Part shown: one piece after another, positions 57,463-64,000 of the stretch | Layout of the letters: each line of letters opens with the position of its first letter | Position numbering within the stretch: the first letter of the stretch is position 1 | Assembly: GCF_030052815.1 (NCBI RefSeq) | Contig: NC_079495.1 | Location: forward strand, 50,755,043-50,819,042 | Direction of reading: 5' to 3' | Length of the DNA stretch: 64,000 nucleotides | DNA from: Hevea brasiliensis | Taxonomy: Eukaryota > Streptophyta > Magnoliopsida > Malpighiales > Euphorbiaceae | Translations under genes and position numbers: made by a program | The notes under the pieces: generated by a model | Databases searched by the model: none | Seen by the model: the letters and a program-made list of their open reading frames with translations, nothing else | What the model was told of the DNA's origin: nothing

Positions 57463-58358
57463 AGGAGCTCAACCTTAGAGCGAGGCGATGGATTGAGTTC
57501 CTGAAGGATTATGACTGTGTAATTGAATACCATCATGGGAAGGAAAATGTAGTTGCTGATGCTTTGAGCAGAAAATCCATGACAACCTTGAGATCATTGA
57601 ATGCCCATCTATCTTTGATTCGAGAAGGATCTATTTTGGCTGAGTTGCAAGTTAGGCCAAACATTCTACATCAGATTATAGATGGTCAAAAGACAAATGA
57701 AAAGTTACTGGCTATTATGAGCAAGATCTCAGAGGGAAAAGCAACTGACTATGGGGTGAAAGCAGATGGGTGTCTGTACTACAAAGGAAGACTGTGTGTA
57801 CCAGATGATGGGGAATTGAAAGCTAGTATTCTAAAAGAGGCACACACTAGTGTATATGCTATGCACCCAGGAAGTACAAAGATGTATCACGACCTGAAGC
57901 TTCAGTATTGGTGGCCTGGTATGAAGAGAGATATCGGTGACTATGTGACTAAATGCTTGACATGTCAGCAAGTCAAGGCAGAACATCAAGTTCCATCAGG
58001 ATTGCTACAGCCTATACGCATACCTGAATGGAAATGGGATCGGGTCACCATGGATTTTGTAAGTGGTCTGCCTCTCACCCAGAGGAAACATGATGCAGCA
58101 TGGGTAATAGTGGATAGATTGACAAAGTCAGCACACTTTCTGCCAGTTAGGACTGACTACTCACTAGAGAGGTTAGCAGAATTGTATATCAGTGAGATAG
58201 TTAGACTGCATGGAATCCCACTTTCCATTATATCTTCTCGAGACCCACGGTTTACATCGAGATTTTGGAAGAAATTGCATGAATCCTTGGGTACACAACT
58301 CCATTTCAACCTGACTTTCCATCCTCAGACGGATGGGCAATCATAAAGAGTAATCCAG
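57414..58358 (+). CDS. pol: RNase H end and integrase core of element D (310-codon ORF plus exon end)
   Basis: The first 15 or so residues are out of frame; true sequence begins at [18 protein letters not shown] and ADALSRK. Integrase has [10 protein letters not shown] and [11 protein letters not shown] (zinc-binding) and [10 protein letters not shown] with the first catalytic Asp. The second catalytic site reads ISSRDPRF instead of ISDRDPRF, so the aligned Asp is Ser; that would abolish strand transfer. TAA at 58344-58346 replaces the Glu of TDGQSER. The exon then continues RVIQ to the splice-like border at 58358. Confidence 0.88.
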
Positions 58359-58433
58359 GTAAACAATTGAAACCCACGAAATTGATACAAATATTGAATT
58401 GAAATGATAACAATAACATGAAATATTTGTCAG
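58359..58433 (+). other. Intron-like insertion in integrase (75 bp, GT..AG)
   Basis: Left border atccag|gtaaac, right border ttgtcag|gtcctt. Removal joins RVIQ to [17 protein letters not shown] in frame. It is rich in A and T with tgataac and taacatg as possible branch sites. The same insertion is in C at 33027-33100. Confidence 0.72.
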
Positions 58434-59184
58434 GTCCTTGAGGATATGCTGAGGAGTTGTGTCATTGAGTTTGAGGGAAGTTGGGATAGATACCTCCCAT
58501 CGCGTAATTCATACAACAATAGCTATCAAGCTAGCATCCAAATGGCCCCATATGAAGCCGTATGGGAGAAAATGTAGAACTCGGTGTCTTTGGACTAAAT
58601 TGGGCTAAGACAAGCGGTAGGGCGGACACAGTGAAAGCAGGCGAGGACAAGGTAAAATTGATCAAAGCTAATCAAGGTTGCCTCGCATGCATGTAAATCT
58701 TATGCCGACCAAGAGAAAAGAAATAGAATATGGGGTTGGCGACAAAGTGTTCCTCAAGGTGTCACCATGGAAGAAGGTATTGAGGTTTGGAAGAAAAGGT
58801 AAGTTGAGCCCTAGGTTCATTGGCCCATATGAAGTCATTGAACGTGTGGGTCCAGTGGCCTATAGGCTAGCTTTACCACCAGAGCTGGACAAGATCCACA
58901 ATGTGTTCCATGTATCCATGCTCAGAAGATACCGCTCAGACCCTTCACATGTCATCTCCAGAGAAGAAATTGAAATACAACCGGATTTGACATATGAAGA
59001 AGAACCTCTGCGAATCTTGGCTCGGGAAGTGAAAGAGTTGAGGAACAAACAGATTCCACTGGTGAAAGTGCTTTGGAGGCACCACAACACCGAGGAGGCA
59101 ACTTGGGAAAGTGAAGAAACGATGAGGCAACAGTTCCCTCAACTATTTGCATCAGGTAAATTTCGAGGACGAAATTTAAATTAG
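58434..59184 (+). pseudogene. pol: Integrase C-terminus and chromodomain of element D
   Basis: The second exon starts [17 protein letters not shown] and then loses frame between about 58500 and 58677. The ORF 58678-59184 is open for 168 codons: KRKEIEYGVGDKVFLKVSPW, FGRKGKLSPRFIGPYEVIER, HNVFHVSMLRRY, then the chromodomain-like VKVLWRHHNTEEATWE and the end FRGRNLN. Its stop TAG (59182-59184) lies at the edge of the polypurine tract. The chromodomain tail is the best copy in the window. Confidence 0.88.
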
Positions 59185-59195
59185 AGGGGAAGAGT
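59172..59195 (+). other. Polypurine tract of element D
   Basis: aaattagaggggaagagt directly before the 3' LTR at 59196. It overlaps the last pol codons. Confidence 0.87.
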
Positions 59196-62100
59196 TGTAA
59201 CACCCTCCCGGTAACCACTCCGTACATTCTACTTATTCGGTGACGGTGTCGGTCGAACGACAGAAACGTCGAGAAAAATATTTAAACTATAGTTAGGAAC
59301 CCTAATTAACTCAAATATTAATAAGAAAAATTTACTAATAATTTTAGAAATAAAATACAACTGAGTCAAACGTGCCGGTGCCCAAGCGATGGGTATCCGG
59401 AGGGAAGTTGCGGTTCTCGCAACGAGGAGCCCTAGACCCGGGGGAAAAATTATAAAATAATTTTTGGGACTCCAGAGAAGGGTAATTGAGGTTCCCATGG
59501 CATTAGAATGCCAAGAAAATACTTAGAAAAATTTTTCAATCGGTACAGACAATTTTGACCCGTTAAGCCAAACGGAGGGCATTTTGGTCATTTCGCCTTC
59601 GAGGTGATTTTTGGCCGACTTGCCCAGTTGAGTAAATAATTAATATGACATCAAATATGAAGAAATATTACTAGAAATGAAAATTGAAATGAGTAGTGGA
59701 AGAAAAGAAAAGAAAATGCAAAAATAAGGCAAAAATGACATCATTTAAAAAGTTGGACCAATCACACTTAAGCCATTGTTTGACTAACCATTAAAAGAGA
59801 TAAGAGAAGACCAAATTCAACAAAATTTCAGCAGCCATCCTTCTCTCCTTAGTGCAGCCAAAACGTGAACCTCTCTCCTCTCTCAAACTCCATTAAACCT
59901 CACTTCTCAAGCTTAATTTCTCCCTTGTTTCACCACAAAACCCTAACCTCTCTTCATTAAAATTTTACTCCACACCTTAAACAACCTTTTGGCAGCCTTG
60001 AAAGTGAAGGAAAGTGAAGTTTAGAGGTGGGAAAAATCTGCCCTAAGTGAGGTTAGTGCTACAAACTTCATTCTCCTTCTTTTAATCTTAGTTAGAATAT
60101 CATTTGAGCTAAGAAATTTTAAAGAATTGAAGTAAATTACATGAGTTATGGTACTTTAAATTTTCAGCAGCCCTATGGAAGTATGAGGTTGATTGTTTTG
60201 ATAAATTTAAAGTGGCTAGAAATGATGGTTAAAGTATTAAAACACATGGACATTAAACTAAGTATGTTAATTAAGTTCATGAGTAAATTTAGTTGGATAT
60301 TAGGGTTTGGAAGGGTGAAAATGTGAATTGGCTTAGGAAATTGTTAGGGCACATTGTAATGGTCAATTAGTGACCATTTTAGATATGTTGACCATAAATG
60401 GGACTGAAAAATGCTATGGCAAAGTGAGGTGAAATCTGCCCTATGGACAGCAGCATAGGGACTGAAATTTCAGTCCCTTTGCACAGCCATAACTTGGGCT
60501 GTGTAAGTCCAATTGAATTTTGGCCAATTGGACATGAAACTAGGCTTATAATGGCACATTTTTGCTGAAGAAACCATGCCCAAAAGACCAAAGCAAGAGG
60601 ACCAAAACTTGGCCCCAATCCGGAACCCTGAAACTGCCTCTGCAGAATTTGACCAAATGAACAGTAACTGTTCATTTGGCCATAACTCACTGTAGATTTG
60701 GTCAATTGGTCTGAAATTTTTACAGCAACAAGTTAAGACATAGACAAACAACTTTCATGAAGGAACCTACCCCAAATTATAGCCAGAACCCAGTCAACCA
60801 AGTGACTCAAGTCACTGTTCATGTTACTGTAGATATGGTAAATCTGCAGAATTTGAAATCCGGCCAGCTTGGGTTTTGAGCCATATCTGGAGCTACAAAA
60901 CTCCAAATGGAGTGATTCAAAAAAGGAAATTCAACTAGACAAAATAAGGAACAACTTTCATGTTTTACATTTCTTCAAATTCCAATAGTAACAGTGTCCA
61001 ATGGAACAGTGAAGTTAGGGCATCAAAACTGAAATTTTCTGCTAGTGTGGGTTACACTTTGAATTTGCATTAACACTTAATGCCAACAAGTTTTAAACAC
61101 CAAATGTGGTATGTTGGGAGTGCCAAAGGCAATGTACACATTTTTATTCTAAAAGTCAACATTTTTGTTGACCAATGATGAATAGTGACACCAAAAAGTT
61201 GAAATTCACAAATTGACAAATTTAAGAGTTTCAAATGCCCTAGTATACCTAACAAGATTGGTTTGGATAGTTTGGCATGCCAATAGGGTTCCGTTAGCAG
61301 TACTGCACATGGCAACAATGCCATTCTGTGATTTCATGGCTTTTAGCCATTCTGACTTTACATTGAGACTTGGCCTTGTGCCTGACATTATTCTGACTTG
61401 TTGTCGCATTACTTGTTGCACAGGAGATGCATATGCAACCAATGGTGTGACGGCCCGAGGTACTAGGTACCCGGTGCGGTTTACCCGTTATCGATCCGAT
61501 CGTCTAGTGTAGGTTACTTACGGCAACAAAATGAATAAAACTCAACAAAGTTAATGAATTAATGAATATACCAAAATCAAACAAAGAAAGCATACACTTT
61601 GCATACACATTTATTTTTTGCAATTTTCTTCTATTATATTATTGCACCACTAAGGATTAGTGCGTAGCGCGTTGCGTTTGCCACGCGTAGGTACCGAGAT
61701 CCCGATCGTGAGCCCGGTAGACCACAGATCGGTGAGTCCATCCGATAGTTCGCTCGATGTCGTGTCACCTCACTACCTGCAGTGCATCGGTAGGGCACTA
61801 GGTGTCAGTTTGTCATTTTGATATTTTGTAGTAGATTTGTATTTTCTCATATGTATTTGATCTCATGTAATATATTTTGATGTATATGTAAATTATGAAA
61901 ATTGTATTTGTTAATGGAAAAGTAGATGTTTACTTGTGATTTACATGCGAACATCACATGTGAATGATGAATGAAAATGGAAATTGAAATGTGGAAATCA
62001 TGATATTGAATTTGGTGTTGATAATGAATGTTTGAGAAATATTGTTGAGATTTTGGGATATTGGAGTTTGAGATGATGAAATAAAAGTATTGGAAGTGTT

Positions 62101-62337
62101 TTTAACAGTTCAAGAAGAGCAGTTTTCTCCATTTTTAGCCGGTACTCCGCCGGATTTTCTTAAAATTTTTCGGAACCTTAAATGCATGATACTTTTGATA
62201 AATGGTTTAAATAATTTGTATTTCATAAATTATGTGCAAAAGCATTTTCTAAATTAATTGAGAAATATTAGAGTGTGCCGGTACACCAGGTGGCATTACT
62301 TACTCGGGTATACTGTACACGGGTAAGGGGTGTCACA
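59196..62337 (+). repeat. 3' LTR of element D
   Basis: 3142 bp. Nearly identical to the 5' LTR apart from short clusters, such as 59227-59272, where ctgttccggtgaccgg of the 5' LTR is replaced by a shorter form. The perfect inverted repeat is at 60653-60679. Antisense ORF 60379-60705 matches 52467-52793. Confidence 0.94.
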
Positions 62338-62342
62338 AAAAA

Positions 62343-62534
62343 TTTTAACTAGTCTTAAACTTCAAGTAAAAGTTTTTAATTCCTACCAAAAGTGCTCGCT
62401 ACCTTCGAAAAGTAAGAAAATTGTTTTAAAATCCCTTGTAGTATATTTAATGGGTTACCAGTAGGTGAAATACGGTAATTCATTAGATATACTACAGGAT
62501 CATGTTACATCTTACTGAGGGGTAGGGTGTGACA
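62343..62534 (+). repeat. Alpha-family LTR F, right end
   Basis: It continues F after element D and ends gggtagggtgtgaca at 62534. It matches the end of LTR G (1240-1427). Flanking sequence from 62535 is a different, older element. Confidence 0.85.
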
Positions 62535-63052
62535 CTTACTTTTGGGCTGTTCCTCCTTTAGCTCTTCCACCTAGAAAGCTTGAGCTAAGGGTAGGGATGG
62601 GCTAGCTTCTAAAGATTGTGCACAAACTAAAATTTCTATATTTTCATTATCTGTTGTGTGGTCGTGCACTATACATGCTTCAAGAGGGTATTCAGGATGT
62701 CTTTTGTGAAATTCCTGTTCAACTAGCTTGTCAATTATGTCAACTCTTAAGCATTCATCAGGTTTGAGTTTATGCTGCATTACTTTGAACAGGTTGAATT
62801 CCACTTCTTCATCTCCTACCTTGAGAGTTAACCGTCCATTCTTAACATCTATGATAGCTTTGGCGGTTACAAAGAAAAGTCTTACCAGGATGATAGGAAC
62901 TTGGACATTCTCTTCCATCTCCAGGATAACAAAATCAACAAGAATGAAGAATTTTCCTACCTTTGATGGGGATGTTCTCTAGGATGCCAATCGGGTACTT
63001 AATAGACCAATTAACCAATTGTAATGAAATTGTTATGGGTTTGACCTCTCCT
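62535..63052 (-). pseudogene. pol: Athila/Tat-type gypsy protease fragment
   Basis: The minus strand reads, across one frameshift near 62930, SIKYPIGILENIPI and then MEENVQVPIILVRLFF, AKAIIDVKNGRLTLKVGDEEVEF. This is the second half of an aspartic protease as found in non-chromovirus plant gypsy elements (Athila/Tat group); PIILVRLFF replaces the family's usual PIILGRPFL. The longest open piece is 62571-62918. The catalytic Asp part lies upstream and is cut off by LTR E at 63053. The left side is cut by LTR F. The rest of this element is not in the window. Confidence 0.75.
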
Positions 63053-64000
63053 TGTAACACCCTCACTATCGCAATTCTGTACATTCTACTGATCTGGTGA
63101 CCGGTGTCGGTCTGGACAGCTAGAACGTCTAGAAAAATATTGAAACTAAAGTGAGGAACCATAATTAACTCAAATAATAAAAAGAAAAATGTAGGAAAAA
63201 TTTTAGAAATAAAATACAACCAAGTTAAATGAGCTGGTGCCCTAATGATGAGTAACCCAGTGAGAAGTTGCGGTCCTAGCAACTAGGAGCCCTAAACTCA
63301 GGAAAAAAATTCATAAAATAATTTTTGGGACTCCAAAGAGAAGTCATTGAGGTCTCTATGGCATTAGAATACCAAGAAAATGCTTAGAAACATTTAATCA
63401 ATCAGTACACATAATTTTAGCTCGTTAAGCCAAACGAAAGGCATTTTGGTCATTTCATCTTCAGAGATGATTTTTAGCCAACTTGTCCAGTTAAATAAAT
63501 AATTTATATGACATAAAATGTGAATAAATATTGTTAAAAAATTTAATTGAAATTAAATAGACATGAAAAGGATGGAAAATGAGAGAAATTGGACTTATGA
63601 CATCATTATGATGTCATTATAATCCTCCCACCCAATCAAATGTTGACACATGGCACAAATTTATTTATAAAGACTTAATGGGCAGAAAAAGTAAAGAAAA
63701 AAATCAAAAGCTTCTTCAACCTTCTCCAAGCCGAACCACCTCTCTACCATTGTTCACCATTGTCAAGCTTACCAAAGCTTGATTTCTTTGGTTTTTCACC
63801 CATTAAAGCCTAAGTTCCCAACACAAAATCTTGCTCTTTTATCTTAGTGAAGCTTTTGGGAGCAAAAAGAAGTAAAAAATGAAGAGTTGTTACAAGCTTG
63901 GGATTAGCTCCATTAGAGGTTAGTGACTAAATTTGATCTTTCTCTTTCCATTCATGTTGGAGGAGTGAAAATGAGTGTAAATTTATAAAGAAACTTGATA
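63053..64000 (+). mobile_element. Start of another beta-family LTR (element E), runs past window end
   Basis: It begins tgtaacaccctcactatcg at 63053 inside the protease fragment, with ctcct (63048-63052) as the expected target duplication. It follows the beta LTR block by block (ggtgaccggtgtcggtc, aaatttagg-like runs, the gggcattttggtcattt block) but with more substitutions than N, C or D, so it is an older or different subfamily. Its interior lies beyond 64000. Confidence 0.85.
63597..63671 (+). promoter_or_regulatory. LTR promoter module of element E
   Basis: Perfect inverted repeat atgacatca (63597-63605), loop tta, tgatgtcat (63609-63617); CCAAT at 63632-63636; TATA-like tttataaa at 63664-63671. 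The same order occurs in C1 (31719-31643, minus). The spacing of about 28 bp from CCAAT to TATA is acceptable for a plant promoter. Confidence 0.55.

Larger units (their letters stand above)
51280..62342 (+). mobile_element. Element D: two-LTR gypsy (Del/Tekay type), structurally complete
   Basis: Target duplication aaaaa at 51280-51284 and 62338-62342; element 51285-62337 (11.05 kb). LTRs 51285-54413 and 59196-62337 differ only at a few scattered sites by eye (for example tatggaaaag at 52503 against tatggcaaag at 60415). PBS, gag, protease, RT, RNase H, integrase, chromodomain and polypurine tract are all in order. High LTR similarity indicates a recent insertion, yet gag and pol have many frameshifts. 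Confidence 0.94.

Noticed and set aside
62935..63282. 115-codon minus-strand ORF spanning the E insertion border
   Set aside because: It joins antisense LTR sequence to the protease fragment by chance; only the part below 63052 is real coding ancestry.

Overview
The window is plant nuclear DNA made almost entirely of LTR retrotransposons inserted into one another. I find no host protein gene, rRNA or tRNA gene. The evidence for a plant is initiator-methionine-tRNA primer binding sites (TGGTATCAGAGC), Ty3/gypsy chromovirus proteins of the Del/Tekay type with a chromodomain-like tail, and a Ty1/copia Gag. A eudicot is likely; I cannot name the species. For reference I call one group of gypsy LTRs family alpha (elements G, A, F) and the other family beta (elements N, C, D, E). 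Each ends in TG..CA and most LTRs are about 3.0-3.4 kb long.

Layout: 1-1427 is the 3' part of an alpha LTR (G, plus strand) inserted in the gag of a minus-strand copia element (B). B's gag (1428-1778 and 25592-26128) is split by gypsy element A (minus, 1779-25586, target duplication tggaa). A's own reverse transcriptase is split by element N (plus, 7700-20242, target duplication actct). N has three LTRs and two gag-only interiors, with no pol. B continues with a 1.8 kb leader containing a 35-bp minisatellite, a PBS at 27938, and a long LTR (27952-29183 plus 47935-48813). That LTR is split by gypsy element C (minus, 29184-47934, imperfect target duplication accat/gccat). C also has three LTRs, but with two gag-pol interiors. 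A 5'-incomplete alpha LTR (F, plus, 48814-62534) follows and is split by a two-LTR gypsy element D (plus, 51285-62337, target duplication aaaaa). Last come a piece of an Athila/Tat-type gypsy protease region (62535-63052, minus) and the start of another beta LTR (E, plus, 63053 to the window end).

How the parts relate: C and D are relatives with gag, protease, reverse transcriptase, RNase H, integrase and chromodomain, all broken by stops or frameshifts. N keeps the same LTR ends, PBS, polypurine tract and Gag but has lost all of pol, so it is best read as a non-autonomous partner that would need Pol from a C/D-like element. Order of events: B before A, A before N, B before C, F before D, and the protease fragment before F and E.

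Points worth a second look: two separate three-LTR concatemers; a 74-75 bp GT..AG intron-like insertion in the beta-family integrase, absent from A; a repeated CTG/CAG-to-CG difference between otherwise near-identical copies, which may be a methylation-linked read error; a shared stop between RNase H and integrase in C and D; a nested hairpin and several palindromes kept in the LTRs; and an antisense ORF present in nearly all beta LTRs. Identities were judged by eye, without alignment software.
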